Of a DNA stretch of 64,000 nucleotides, positions 1-11,619 are shown piece after piece. The stretch lies in contig NC_089182.1 of NCBI RefSeq assembly GCF_947507565.1, positions 1,426,001 through 1,490,000 on the forward strand, given 5' to 3'. The notes under the pieces are model-generated. The model made no database searches. It was not told the origin of the DNA and saw nothing but the letters and a program-made list of their open reading frames with translations. The position numbers and the translations under genes were made by a program. Within the stretch, counting starts at the first letter, position 1. The number at the start of each line of letters is the position of its first letter. This stretch comes from Oscarella lobularis (Eukaryota; Porifera; Homoscleromorpha; Homosclerophorida; Oscarellidae).

Positions 1-110
1 GTTCTTGACGTCGTATCCGGGCCACTGCCGTCAGTATAGTTTAGTAAGACTTTTATTCCCGAGCTTATTCTCCAAATTCATGTGCTTATTCTCCAAAGCA
101 TTCCCAATCC

Positions 111-240
111 GACACGAGCATGCAAATATTATTTCAACGAAAAAACATCCCCTAATCGTTATTTGCTGCGACATCAAGCATGCAAATAAAAGTCATCCCC
201 AAATCGTTATTTGCCGCGACACAAGCAGGCAAATGTTTCC
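111..240. repeat. degenerate tandem repeat with ATGCAAAT-like cores, downstream of the RPA gene
   Basis: Three imperfect units of about 50-60 bp follow each other. Each holds a GACA-C-AGCA(T/G)GCAAAT core (near 111, 169 and 218), and the last two also share a CATCCCC-AATCGTTATTTGC block. The stretch 1-298 holds nothing else I can recognise and lies just past the stop of the RPA-like gene. Confidence 0.5.
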
Positions 241-298
241 CCCACGAAATCATCTTCAACTCAAAACGCAACTGAAAACGCAAATATCTCTTCTCTTC

Positions 299-1390
299 TT
301 ACTGACCCCTGGAAACCGACTGAAGAACACCGTCCATTTCAACGGCGCTAAATCGGGCAGCTTTCAGCAATTTCCTCTCCGTCACATCATCTCCGCGAAG
401 ACGAGCTATTTCTTCGACGACTGCACCGAATGCACGAACGGTGCGTTGTTGGCCGTCACCGTCGAGAATGAGCATCTTCACCGACAGACTTCTGCTACCA
501 TCAATCATCTGCAACATAAGGCAGCTATCGCATTTGCCGAAGTCGGCATCTTCTTTGATAACGGATCCACTGCAATACAAGCACTTGGTGACTTTCTTGA
601 AATCAAGAACACCAACTACTTGAGCATTCTTCAGAATCACTTTCTCCTCATCCAGACTTTCAATAGAAACGACGTCGCCAATATCATCAATATTTTCAAT
701 AGAGCAGCGATCCCGACAGGTTGACAAATGCTTCTTATTCATAAAGCTTCTGACCATTACGCCGGAAAATCGATAACTCTTCATTTCTTCAACAGAACCA
801 ACCTCCGCCTCCCACAAGGACATCTTCAGACAAGCATCTTCATCAGCAATTACAACATTCTGCAACTTTCGCCCTTCCGATATACTTTTTGCTGCGTCGA
901 CTCGAATGACCTTTCCCTCCACCGTCACACGAGAATTGATCGGAAGGTCGACGACATTGCGCAATAGCATCAACGGAACCTCGCCACTTTCTCCTCCGCC
1001 ACTCTGACTCCCTTTTGCCTCTTTATCAGTAACTTTGAACTTCTTTGGCGACGACACGACTTCAGTGTCATCGGAGAGCAACAGTTCCATGTCTTTTGAA
1101 AACGATGAAAACTGCACTTTGCAGTGACTCAGACTCAACGAAGACCCGCCCTCCATCTTCTCTGCAAGCTTTCTTCTCACCGTGGGCGTAAATCCGACCA
1201 TTCGAACAGACTTCTTGCCGTCGTCCAGCCATCCTTCGAAGTATTCACGACGTTTCTTTCCCTCTCGACTCTTCCCTTCCTTCATTGGCGACAATTCCGT
1301 CACCACTCCTTCAACTTTTGCGTTCGGGCTACCGCTGATCGCTTCGAGATCGCGAAACTCATCCAACTTGCCACGCTTGCGAGACGACAT
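299..1390 (-). CDS. RPA70-like single-stranded-DNA-binding protein of a Helitron
   Basis: Probably binds single-stranded DNA exposed during rolling-circle transposition. From the ATG at 1390 the protein is 363 residues; the frame is open upstream to 1474, but the MSSRKRGK start gives a basic beginning typical of these genes. The middle holds OB-fold-like strands (INSRVTVEGKVIRVD, then a LKMSLWEAEV segment that resembles RPA1 domains). The C-terminal third has a zinc-ribbon pattern CLYCSG followed by CDSC, as in the RPA70 C-terminal OB fold. It is divergent from the Rep/helicase gene, with starts about 240 bp apart, so a shared promoter region is likely. RPA-like genes are known companions of Helitrons in plants and animals. 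The exact number of OB folds is inference. Confidence 0.75.
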   Translation of the reverse strand: MSSRKRGKLDEFRDLEAISGSPNAKVEGVVTELSPMKEGKSREGKKRREYFEGWLDDGKKSVRMVGFTPTVRRKLAEKMEGGSSLSLSHCKVQFSSFSKDMELLLSDDTEVVSSPKKFKVTDKEAKGSQSGGGESGEVPLMLLRNVVDLPINSRVTVEGKVIRVDAAKSISEGRKLQNVVIADEDACLKMSLWEAEVGSVEEMKSYRFSGVMVRSFMNKKHLSTCRDRCSIENIDDIGDVVSIESLDEEKVILKNAQVVGVLDFKKVTKCLYCSGSVIKEDADFGKCDSCLMLQMIDGSRSLSVKMLILDGDGQQRTVRAFGAVVEEIARLRGDDVTERKLLKAARFSAVEMDGVLQSVSRGQ

Positions 1391-1632
1391 TGTAGGTAAA
1401 ATCCGGGTAACAGACGCGACCTCTATGACGTCGACCCCACCATAGACGCATGCGTCGTTTCTATTCACGCCCAAAAGGCTTTAGTGAGCTAAATTACGCC
1501 TAGCGAGAGAGAAAATAACACTACTCAAACCCCGTCGTTGTCTGTTTAGTCAAAAAGTTCAGAATTTGGCGTTTTTCTGTATCCGGGACCGTTACCGACA
1601 AACGTACGGGTTCTCGCAAAGCGTTTTCGAAT

Positions 1633-4600
1633 ATGCCACCCAAAAAACGAACCCTCCTTGCCACGACGCCAAGAGCGAAGCGGTACAAAGAGAGACAATC
1701 TAGAAAAGAACAAAATCCCTCTCCGGGGTCTCATCGACGTCGAAGCGGTAGCGATATTGCTCGAAAGCAGACGGATGATCAACGCTCTCCAACGAACGAA
1801 GATCAACGCTCTTCGACTGACTCTGCAGAGGACCCAGCGGCTCATTCTACGACGCAAGAACACACTCAAAGGTACGTTGAGCAGGGGGACACTCATCCTC
1901 TTTGTCTCCTAGAACTGACGATGCCACGCCACCGACGGAGACGGAGATCATTTCTATGCCGCCGACGGAGACCAGAAGAGAAACCCAGCGTTTAGCACGC
2001 GACGACAGACCTACTGCGTACAGGTCTATAGCTTCTCGATTTTCAATTACTCGCAATTGTTAAATAAATTTTTCCACGTAGGTATACGCCAGGCATTGTC
2101 ATACCTAACGACATTGGACGAATGTCGATCGAATGTCCTTTTTGTCACGCTCTCTTTTGGCTTGAAGAGGCTATGGGTGTCTGCTGCAATTACGGAAAGG
2201 TCGAGGTTCCAATACTACAAATGCCTCCGCATCCTCTCGATGAACTACTATTGGCTGAAAACGAAAAGTCGACGCATTTCCTCGCCAATATTCGGAAGTA
2301 CAATTCGGCTTTCAACATGACTTCCATGGGATGCAATCAGATTCACTTCTCAGGAGGTTGGACTCCGTGTTTCAAGGTTCAAGGACAAGTATACCACCGA
2401 ATTGGCGGCCTTTCCCCACGACAAAACAGCGGTCCCCAATTTGCTCAACTCTACTTTGTTGGTGACGAGCACATCGAAGCATCTCTACGAAACAGCATCA
2501 TCCCAGGCCTCGATGATGACATTCTTCTACACTTGCAGAGAATGTTGCACGCCAACAATGCTTACGTCCGCAGCTTGAAAAAAGCGCGCGATATTTTTTC
2601 CGAACACGGAGAGGAGTACAAATTGGTTATTGACGCAAATGAGCGACCCACTAACGCCCACCGAGGGCGATATAATGCTCCTTCCTGCGAAGAGGTTGCA
2701 GTGTTGATGGCAAACGAAAAATACGGCAGGAGAGACATTGTTCTCCAGTATGTGGATGACGGACATCTCGACCGCATTTCAGAAACGCACCGAAGCTACG
2801 ACCCTCTGCAGTATCCAGTTCTTTTTCCCAAAGGAGAAGACGGCTACTCGATTGACTATCGTACCAGCAAAGACCGAAAGGTATCCTCTATGCAATTCTA
2901 CAGCCATATGCTTATGATTCGGCGACTACCTAACTTCAATACTTTGCACCGCTGTCGAAGGCTAATGCAGCAATTCGTCGTTGACATGTACGTCAAAGTC
3001 GAAACTGAGAGACTTAACTTTCTCAGAAGAGATCAGAAAAAGTTAAGAGCTGAGACTTACTCCGACTTCACCGACGCTATACTGCGAAACGACGAAGATC
3101 CGGCCAACATTGGACAGAAAATTATACTACCCAGCACTTTTACGGGCGGGCCACGCTACATGCATCAACGCACCCAGGACGCAATGACCTACGTCCGCAC
3201 GTTTGGGCGACCTTCTCTTTTCATTACGATGACGTGTAATCCAAAATGGAAAGAAATTAAAAATGAACTTTTCACAACGCAGATAGCAAACGACAGGCCG
3301 GACATCATTGCACGAGTCTTCAACTTAAAAAAGAAGGCGATTATGAAGGACCTGACGAAGAAGAATTTTTTGGAAAAGTTCAAGCGCACGTCTGCTCGAT
3401 TGAGTGGCAAAAGAGAGGACTTCCACACTCTCACACGCTGCTATGGCTTCAAAAACCAATACGCTCCGAAGACATAGATTCCATTATATCGGCTGAAATA
3501 CCAGATAAGGCTACAAACCCTCGCCTATACGACATCGTGACATCCAACATGATACACGGTCCCTGTGGAGAACTGAATCCCAACGCCCCCTGCATGAAAG
3601 ATGGACAATGTAGCAAGGGTTTTCCAAAGCAGTTTATTAGTGAAACGCAATACTCAAACGACGGATATCCCCTTTACCGCAGACGAAAACCTGGCGAAGG
3701 CGGAAACACAACAACTCGAAAGGTGCTCGGCCGCGAAGTGACTATCGACAATCGATGGGTTGTGCCATATTCACCGATGCTCAGCGAAATGTATGACTCT
3801 CATATCAACGTCGAGATTTGCAGCAGTGTCAAAGCAATCCAATACGTCATTAAGTATGTGAACAAAGGATCCGACATGGCTGCTTTTGCTTTACAAAGAC
3901 GTAATCGGCGTGACGAAATAGACGTATTTCAAGCAGCACGATACGTCAGCTGCTGTGAAGCCTGCTGGAGGCTACTTGGTCATAGCATACATGACCGCTA
4001 TCCGTCCGTGACCACCCTACAAGTTCACCTTCCAAACGGACAGAGGGTCCTCTTTACCGAAGACACTGCCCTTGACGTAGCCCAAAACCCGCCAAAAACT
4101 AAGCTAACGGCATATTTTGATCTCTGCCAAAAACATCGACCTTCACAAAGAACACCGATAACACCTGACCAGAAGTTTGTCTCTAATTTGCTCTACATTA
4201 ACGTTCCTGAATACTTTACCTGGGATGCACAAAGAAAGGTATGGAATCCCCGAAAACAAGGCAGACCTGCTCCGACTGCGGATGGACAACTAACCAGCTT
4301 CAAGAAGTCAGACGTCATCGGACGCATGTACACCATCCATCCCAACCAAAGTGAATGCTTCTTCGTTCGTTTACTTCTTCACCACAAAACGGGAGTCTAC
4401 TCTTTTGATCATCTCAAAACAATTGACGGCGAAATCAAAGTCAATTTTCGTGAAGCCTGTCGATCGATGGGACTCCTCGAAGACGATGCGCACTGGTCAA
4501 CTGCAATGCAAGAAGCTGCTCTGTACGCCACAGCAAGTGCGTTGCGAACACTATTTGCCGTTATTCTTACCACCTGTCAGCCCTCACATTCAGCCGAACT

Positions 4601-6254
4601 CTGGGAAACTTACAAAGAATCGATGACGGAAGACATCCGCCACCGGTCACGCCAGATGACGTCTCAACTACCATCGGCGCAGGAATTCACTGATGCAATG
4701 TTCAACGAAGCCCTTATCAGACTTGAAGACATCGTCTACCGAATGAGCGGAAGAAATTTAGAAAACTTTGATTTGCCTACTCCCTCCAGACAAGGAGCAA
4801 GAACTCTCTCTAACGAAATGATTAACGAAACGTCGTATAACATTGACGAACTCCAACAACTAGCTACAGATGGCGAAGTCGCTATGACAGCAGATCAAAA
4901 AGTAATCTACGACCGAATCAAAATTCTTATTACCGAAAACAGAGGCGGTTTCCTCTTTATTGACGCTCCTGGAGGCACTGGAAAAACATATCTAATCAAC
5001 ATCGCATTAGCAAAAATACGATCGGAAAGAAAAATCGCTTTAGCTGTAGCAAGCAGTGGTATTGCAGCCCAACTTCTACCAAACGGTCGCACAGCTCACT
5101 CGACGTTCAAAATCCCGCTTAATCTACAAACTGCCGACCAGCCAATGTGCAATATAAAACTGGGAACTGCAACTGCAGCTCTACTCCAAGACTGCGCAGC
5201 CATCTTTTGGGACGAAGCGACAATGATGAATAAGAAAGCCATTGAAGCTCTCAATGGAACATTACAAGATATACGAAAAAACAACATCCCATTTGGAGGC
5301 GTGCTCTTGATTCTATCTGGAGACTTCCGTCAGACCCTTCCTGTCATTCAGGGAGGCGCCCGCGCAAATCAAATCGACGCCTGTCTAAAAGCGTCACACC
5401 TCTGGAACAATGTTGAAAAATACACACTAACAACCAATATGCGTGTTCACTTACACAACGATACAAACGCTGCAAATTTTGCTGCTCTTTTACTCCGCAT
5501 CGGAGACGGACAGCTGCCCTATATGGACGAACCACACTCTATCGAAATCCCCGAAGACCTTGGAAGCACAACGACTACGACAAGGCAACTCATCGATACC
5601 GTCTATCTCAATCTCAAAGACAATTTCAACAACGTATCCTGGCTAATGGAAAGAGCAATTCTAGCTCCACACAATGAATCTGTACGTGAAATCAATTTGG
5701 CCCTGCTAGAAGACATTCCAGGAGATGAGAGAATGTACAAATCTATCGATAGAGCAGTTGACGAAAATGAAGAGATTCTTTACCCAGCAGAGTTCCTTAA
5801 CTCTCTCGAAATATCTGGACTACCTTCCCACGAACTTCGCCTTAAAATTGGTGTTCCCCTCATGATCGTCCGCAACTTAGCTCCAGGAATCGCAAATGGC
5901 ACACGAGTTATCCTTACAAAAATGATGGATAAATGTCTTGAAACAACCATTGCCACCGGCCCAAAAAGAGGAGAAAAATTCTACTTACCCATGATTCCGC
6001 TGTCTCCGAGCGAAACAGGACTTCCATTTCAATTTCGACGACGACAATTTCCAGTCAAGCATTGCCTCGCCATGACCACAAACAAAGCACAAGGTCAAAC
6101 TCTAAAAGTGACTGGATTACAGTTAAAAGAAAAATGTTTTACACACGGACAATTTTACGTCGGTTGCAGTCGAGTGTCCTCAAACGCAAATCTTCATATC
6201 TGTTCTGACGACAAAACAACCAAAAATGTCGTCTATCACGAAGTCCTCTGCTAA
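1633..6254 (+). pseudogene. Helitron Rep/helicase (RepHel), one intron, one frameshift
   Basis: This is the Helitron transposase: an HUH relaxase (Rep) that nicks and rejoins single strands, fused to a Pif1-type superfamily 1 helicase. A basic first exon (1633-1871, MPPKKRTLL start) joins exon 2 at 2082 through a 210-bp GT-AG intron that keeps frame. The Helitron N-terminal region follows, with a C-F-C-H finger near 2131. The HUH motif PHSH is encoded at 3423-3434, but one frame away from the upstream exon. A run of six T at 3366-3371 is one base short of keeping the frame, so a single-base deletion is the likely break. The twin-tyrosine motif YVIKYVNK lies near 3845. The helicase has Walker A GGTGKT (4972-4990), Walker B DEA near 5210, and a C-terminal TTNKAQGQT box near 6078. 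Apart from the frameshift it is open to its stop at 6254. Confidence 0.85.
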
Positions 6255-6257
6255 CAT

Positions 6258-6732
6258 GCCTATCTGTGTCCTTATCTGTGTGTTTGTTTGTGTAGTTTCT
6301 GCCTGTCTGTCTAACCATCTAAGTGTTTATCTGTGCAGTTTTTGCCTGTCTGTCTTCGCATCTGTGTGTTTGTCTGTGTAGTTTTTGCCTGTCTGTGTCC
6401 TTATCTGTGTGTTTGTTTGTGTAGTTTCTGCCTGTCTGTCTAGCCATCTATGTGTTTATCTGTGCAGTTTTTGCCTGTCTGTCTTCGCATCTGTGTGTTT
6501 GTCTGTGTAGTTTTTGCCTGTCTGTGTCCTTATCTGTGTGTTTGTTTGTGTAGTTTCTGACTGTCTGTCTAACCATCTATGTGTTTATCTGTGTAGTTTT
6601 TGCCTGTCTGTCTTCGCATCTGTGTGTTTGTCTGTGTATTTTTTGCATCTCTGCCTAACCATCTATGTGTTCATCTGTGTAGTTTTTGCCTGTCTGTCTT
6701 CGCATCTGTGTGTTTGTCTGTGTAGTTTTTCT
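6258..6732. repeat. higher-order minisatellite: 43-bp monomers in 129-bp trimers
   Basis: Eleven GCCTGTCTGT-type monomers of 43 bp follow the helicase stop immediately. They come in three kinds (with CTTATC, CCATCT or CGCATC in the middle), arranged in the same order, so the true period is 129 bp. Trimers start at 6258, 6387 and 6516, and a partial fourth follows. The sequence is T/G-rich on plus. It makes a weak reading frame, which I do not regard as a gene. Confidence 0.9.
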
Positions 6733-7149
6733 CTGTAGTTGTGCAGTTTCTTTCTGTCTATCTTTGCATTTGTCTGTTTTCACTACTCAAAACTACCGCC
6801 ATTTTGGGCAACGAAGCGTCTGGACCTCCACGTTGGTGTTGCCTGGGTAATGCTAACACAGACGCGAAAACGTCACCTCAAGGTACTCTAAATAAATGAC
6901 AAAAGCTCCTACGCTATCCTGCAACCCGGTCGAAGACCGGGTAAGTGGACTTGTCTACGAATAAAGCCAAGTGATTCTGCGATGCAGGAAAAGCCTTTCG
7001 AAAAAGAGTCCTCATCGCCCGATTTCTCTCTTTCTGCATGCCGCAGTCGATCGCTGACGCATTCAAAACCTTCTCTGATCTATTAGAAGCTCGATCAACA
7101 GGAGAATGGCCTTTGAAAAGCTTTCGCTGACCCACAATTCGGTCTCGTG

Positions 7150-7227
7150 ACCACTTCCGTTAGACACTGATCCCCACCTAAAATGGCTGCCGCTGACATG
7201 CGCAGTTAAAACAAATAGGGTCTATAG
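7150..7227. repeat. partial copy of the foldback/MITE family seen at 9553-10212
   Basis: The segment with CACTGATCCCCAC, AAAATGGC, ACATGCGCAGT and a terminal GGGTCTATAG matches the right end of the large inverted-repeat element at 10148-10212. No opposite arm is visible to the left, so this is a solo end. The rest of 6733-7150 shows no recognisable feature. Confidence 0.6.
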
Positions 7228-7382
7228 ACGAACGTTTTGAGTCCTGTGTTATGCAGTGCCAGTTTGAGTGACTCGAGTGTTGAGATTGAATCCGTGACGC
7301 GTGCGGCTGACGAACTACTCAATAGTTAGTACTTAGTTAGAGTACTTAGCTACTAGCCTCGTCCCCAGGCCTTTTTTCGGAT

Positions 7383-7409
7383 GCGAGTCCCGTATGGACT
7401 CGCGGCTAG
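7383..7409 (+). other. candidate Helitron 3' terminal hairpin ending in CTAG
   Basis: GCGAGTCC (7383-7390) pairs perfectly with GGACTCGC (7396-7403) around a five-base loop. GG, then CTAG (7406-7409), then T follow. Helitron ends have a short hairpin upstream of CTRR and insert before T. The gap here is unusually short, so the call is tentative. Confidence 0.45.
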
Positions 7410-9552
7410 TACACAATGTTTGCGCCTGCGCGAAATTTTCCCTCGAATACTAGGGAAATAGAGACGAGCTCGTTTTAGGTGCTATCGTCAGGCAGAGCGA
7501 ACTCGGTGCACTTAGCTAAGCATGAAGTCATTTTGCAGGTTCGTTAGCACCTCCGTGGACGAAATTCCGTTTCCAGCGATCGATGAACGCGATTATTGGT
7601 TTCCATCTCTCCATCCATGCTTCCTTAATTTCGATGTCGTCTTTGTTATTGTTGTCTTTACCTTTTTATCGTCGGACTTTTCCCGAATTTGAGGACTAGT
7701 GCGTTAAATTTTTGCGTACAGCAAAAGTATTGCTGCAATGGCACTTTGAAGAAAGACGCTGTAGCACTCTTGCGTTTTCTTTTCTGACATTGGTCGTTGA
7801 AAATGTAAAGAATATTTTCAGAACGTTAACACGTCAACAAAGCGATTAAACGGAGAACAAAAATACTGCAAACCGCTTTGTTCCTTTTGAAGACAGCAAA
7901 GAATATCTCTCTGGTAGAACAAAGACGCTTGAAGTTGTTGACGCGCATTGTTGCTCCAAAGTTCCTCAATAGAAAGCCGCTAGGAGAAATGAGAGAGCTC
8001 TTCAAAAATTCGTAAAGTCAAGCGTTCCCCACAACTATTACAGCATTCTACACTCTTGCTAAATCCTCTTTTGTAAGAGCATTAAATTACACAAAATATG
8101 TCCTAAGGTATATTTTCTGACGACTTCCATTCAAGTTTAGCTAGTCTGGTTTTTAGAAGCCAGAATTTTATTTCTTTGCTTGCTTTTAGGTAAACAAGTC
8201 CGCTTCAGAAACTGATAATCAGATTAAAATTGCTGAGCCATCTTTTCTGAAGAATAATGACTTACGCCAGATTTATTTACGCCAGATTTAACTAAAAGTT
8301 TCTAGGGCAAAAAGCCAGTGACTAGATTATTGGCACGTAAGGGGAAACTAAACATCTGTCACGGGCAAAGAAATCCCTCTACGTCGTCGGAAACTTGGAC
8401 TCTCTAAAGGTGAAATATAACATTTTTCGGTCTTTGCTTCGAACAAGCCAAATCGCAAAGATTTTCTCTCTCCATAGCCGTCTTATCCATCATTACATAC
8501 ACGTATAGAGGCATGCAGAGATTGTTCAGATTTTGTAAGGTGAGTTAATTACAATTGTTTCTTGTAAAACGCAATTGTCCCTTTCATCTCCGTTGTTTGA
8601 AAAAAATAAAGTGCTCACGACGACCGTCAGCACACATCTCGGTAGTAGCGTTTAAATTTGGTAAATTAGTTACATAAATGATGATAGACACCTTTGCATT
8701 TCTTCATTTTTTAGCAAGTTACGAATGTGTTACTTTTACAGGATTTATCTTTTACACCGATGTTGCGCAAATCCTTCAAATTAGCGCGCTTGCAACACTC
8801 AAAAAAGAAGGCGCTGTTAAAGTCTTTGCCGAGTGAAAGAGGATTTCATCGAGTGATAGAGGATTCCGTCGCCACCGTCGTTCAATTGAATTGAACATCT
8901 ATAAATGTTAATAGAGCAAATGAATGCTTTCTTGATTTGTTCCTCAAAAATAACTCCTAATAAAACGCAGCACAACTTTAATAACGTCTTCTACGAAACT
9001 TTGCTCTTGTTGCAAAGAATGACAAAACTGACTGTTGACCGGGCAGGTGATTTATTGATCTTCATCATGACGGCTTTAAAAGCGTCAAAAATTGTTTCCT
9101 CTGATAAAATCTAGAAGAACCAGTAAGTTTTATATCAAAATGTGGTTGAAAATGTAGTTAATTGATCACACTTGCAGAGTGAGCCAAAGCTGGTCCGCAT
9201 ATGGCGCACGCATTTACGGAGCGCTGCAGGAAGTGGTTTAGCCACGGTTGATTCCAGAGATTCTGATCTTTTGCGATTTCCAGCGTGTTTCTTTCCGAGG
9301 CTTATAAAAAAACGATGTAGTACTTGCTGATGCCTCTTTGATACGGTAATTCGCTCTTTTAAGATCTTGTATTTGGGCGTCAGTGAGGCCCGTTTTAATG
9401 GTTTTCTGCAATGCGATAACTACAAAACGGGAGAGTAGCCTGCACCAAAGCAAACGCAAAGTATCGACATCGTTTGTATGAAGAACCGCACTTTCTTTGT
9501 GCCTTTTATAAACTGCTTGTAAGCATAAGGCTGCATTGCGCACGTATAAAGC
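7410..9552. other. stretch with no convincing gene
   Basis: A/T-rich sequence without a recognisable coding segment, RNA gene or terminal repeat. One open frame on minus at 9238-9543 (101 codons) ends just before the foldback element at 9553. Its product is basic and Lys/Arg-rich near the end but matches no family I know. I do not call it a gene. Confidence 0.5.
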
Positions 9553-10212
9553 CTATAGACCCCTTTTCGCAATGACTGCGCATGCGCGAGAAAGTGGGGA
9601 TCAGTTGCCAAAAGCAGATAAGAAATGGCGTCTAATTCCACTTTAGAGATTCTAGAAGAGCTTTTAGAACTTCCGCGGATAGTTATCGTCAAGCTTGACA
9701 AGTTTAGGTAAAGGTTTAGTATTGTAGCTGCTTCAATAGCGAACCGGAAGTGACCTCTCACAAGCGCAGCAAAAGATTTTTTGGCTTGCTATAGATCTTT
9801 TCGTGCATACAAATGAGTACTCTAACCTTTCGAAGTGATTTCTCGCACGTACTTCCGATTTTTTTCGTGCTCAAGCGGAAGAAATACGTGCGAGGAATCA
9901 CTTTGAAAGGTTAGAGTATTTATTTCTATACACCCAAAGATCTATAGCTAGCCAAAAAATCCTTTGCTACGCCTGTGACAGCTCACTTCCGGTTCTGCTA
10001 TTTCCTCGTCTAATTAGCCTATCGTAGAAGGTAAAATCCTAAAACATGACTAAACTGGACAAGCTTGACAGTAGCTATCAGCAGAAGTGCTCAAAGCGCT
10101 TCTTGGAATGGCTAATGTGGAATTAGACGCCTCTTCAGATCGGCCTTTGGCACTGATCCCCACTTCAAAATGGCGCCCGCACATGCGCAGTCATTACGAA
10201 AAGGGTCTATTG
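9553..10212. repeat. 660-bp foldback (giant inverted repeat) element
   Basis: The left arm (about 9553-9857) and right arm (about 9876-10212) are imperfect reverse complements along their whole length, with a spacer of under 20 bp. The outer ends are CTATAGACCCCTTTTCGC on the left and the complement of AATAGACCCTTTTCG on the right. Internal paired blocks include GTGGGGATCAGT, TCTAATTCCAC, CAAGCTTG and AGCTATAGATCTTT. No coding capacity. It looks like a non-autonomous foldback/MITE; the mobilising family is unknown. Confidence 0.8.
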
Positions 10213-10676
10213 AAAAAGTTTCATTGGTGATTTTAATACCCGTATTATAATGCACAGAGAAGCTACAAATAGAATGTGACTGCCTGTTGAAAGTGTCAGT
10301 GATGAGTTCTTTCACTTCTTCTGCTTTCTTCGGATCGTCGATTTAGAAACCAAGCAAAGTAGAACTAATGATTTCGTAGAAAAGCTGCCAAGAATCATAG
10401 CGAAAATGTGCCCGTTTAAAAGCGTTGTCTAAAATTGTTCCTTCTTTAAAAGCGATGTACAGAGAAAAACCACCAAGCCTGTGCATAGGTACTGTAGCGC
10501 ACAGAAAGTAAAACATTTTGCAGGCAGTGGTGAATGTGTATTCTTGTGTATATGAATGGAGGGAATGGAATGGAATGGAGTGAATATTGTATAGAAGGAC
10601 GGAAAAGTAGACGGACAGCTAGTAAAAAGGTACGGGCAAATTTACATAGACACGGACAGAATTAAATAATGAATTA

Positions 10677-10973
10677 TCAGTCTATTTCTCGCTGTAGACT
10701 TCTATGTCGATGAGAATCGTCACCGTACGTGCCTAAAGCCATTTTGGAATTGAAGCCACGAGGATGGAAGCAGCCCATTTTGAGCATCCAGTCCTGTTCG
10801 AGCTTTGAAAGGAGCTGCGGATTTCTAGACGCTACCCTTTGGTCGATTCCGTCGACTACGGTGAGTCGAACGTTGTCGCGAAATTGCAGATTGTTTTCGC
10901 GAAAGTGTCTATATAGCCTCCGTGCAAGGACGGCCTTCTCTTTGCCGTGATACGCGTTATGATAATGTGTCAT
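10677..10973 (-). pseudogene. unclassified coding remnant, possibly a GIY-YIG-type nuclease tail
   Basis: A 98-codon open frame whose pattern (LARRLYRHFR, then LLSKLEQDW, then HPRGFN) recalls the second half of GIY-YIG nuclease domains, where a helix with R and H is followed by a Glu and a P-x-G-x-N tail. The N-terminal GIY and YIG strands are not visible upstream in the same frame. It may be the tail of a retroelement or a host fragment. The surrounding 10213-10676 and 10974-11290 hold nothing else certain, apart from a short GGAAT-rich stretch near 10557-10580. Confidence 0.25.
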
Positions 10974-11290
10974 CCGCGAGCAGATGGTGCTGCATGGGCG
11001 TCTGGAGCTTTTCGATATTGGTTGGGCAAAAAAGTTGTCGCGCGAAGCGCGGGAAAAATTTTTTTAACGACGTTTTTTTGTTGGCCACGCCTTCCTTAAA
11101 ACCCGACGACGTCAGAATCTGCCACACCTCAGCCGTGCGACTGAATTTGGCATGCATAATCTGAACAAAAACGCCTACCAGGTAAGCTATAAAGCGCTCC
11201 AAGTTATACGCTGCGTATCTGGTGAAAAACACTTCTCCAAGTACTGTATTACATATCTCTTTAGGGAAAGGTTTTGCGTTGTTATGTTTA

Positions 11291-11619
11291 TGTGTTCTCC
11301 CGATTTTTTGAGCAAAAAAGATTTCCCAAAACGGGAGACAGATGCGTCAAAAATAAAAATAGTACTATTTTGGCAATTTAGCGAAGTGCTAGCTATCCTC
11401 TTCTATTTCGTTTATAATATTAACTTTGTTTGTTAAAGAAATTAATTGGATAAGCTAAATTTGTCAAAATTTCAAAATAACGCCCAAAGGGCCACACTGC
11501 CTGTATATTTATTCTTTGCAAGGAAATAATCATAGTAAATGACACAAGGGTAAAAAAAGAAACGAAAAGGATGCTAAAATATCACTTACTTTTTAGCTAG
11601 CTTTCTTTGCTCGGCTAAC
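11291..11619. repeat. tandem duplication unit X1 (left flank of P element A)
   Basis: Nearly identical to 16496-16745. X1 contains about 75 bp (from about 11430) that X2 lacks. X1 ends at GGCTAAC, where P element A is inserted; X2 continues uninterrupted through the same site. Confidence 0.85.

Larger units (their letters stand above)
1..7409 (+). mobile_element. Helitron-1 (autonomous rolling-circle transposon, probably 5' incomplete)
   Basis: The unit holds an RPA-like single-strand binding protein gene on minus and a Rep/Pif1-helicase gene on plus, the gene pair known from autonomous Helitrons. The right limit is set at a hairpin (7383-7403) followed two bases later by CTAG and then T, which resembles a Helitron 3' terminus, though the usual spacing from hairpin to CTRR is larger. 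I could not identify the TC-type 5' end, so the element may start before the window. A minisatellite and a fragment of another repeat (7150-7227) lie between the helicase stop and this terminus. Helitrons make no target duplication, so that test is unavailable. Confidence 0.6.

Noticed and set aside
5-724. 239-codon plus-strand open frame at the window start
   Set aside because: It is the antisense shadow of the RPA-like gene plus the flanking tandem repeat.
3360-3380. Programmed ribosomal frameshift in the Helitron gene
   Set aside because: The T run lacks a typical slippery heptamer plus stimulator arrangement, and the family needs no frameshift here. A one-base deletion or sequencing error is simpler.
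6514-6738. Cys/Val-rich open frame in the minisatellite
   Set aside because: It is a translation of the 43-bp repeats; composition and period follow the repeat, not a protein.
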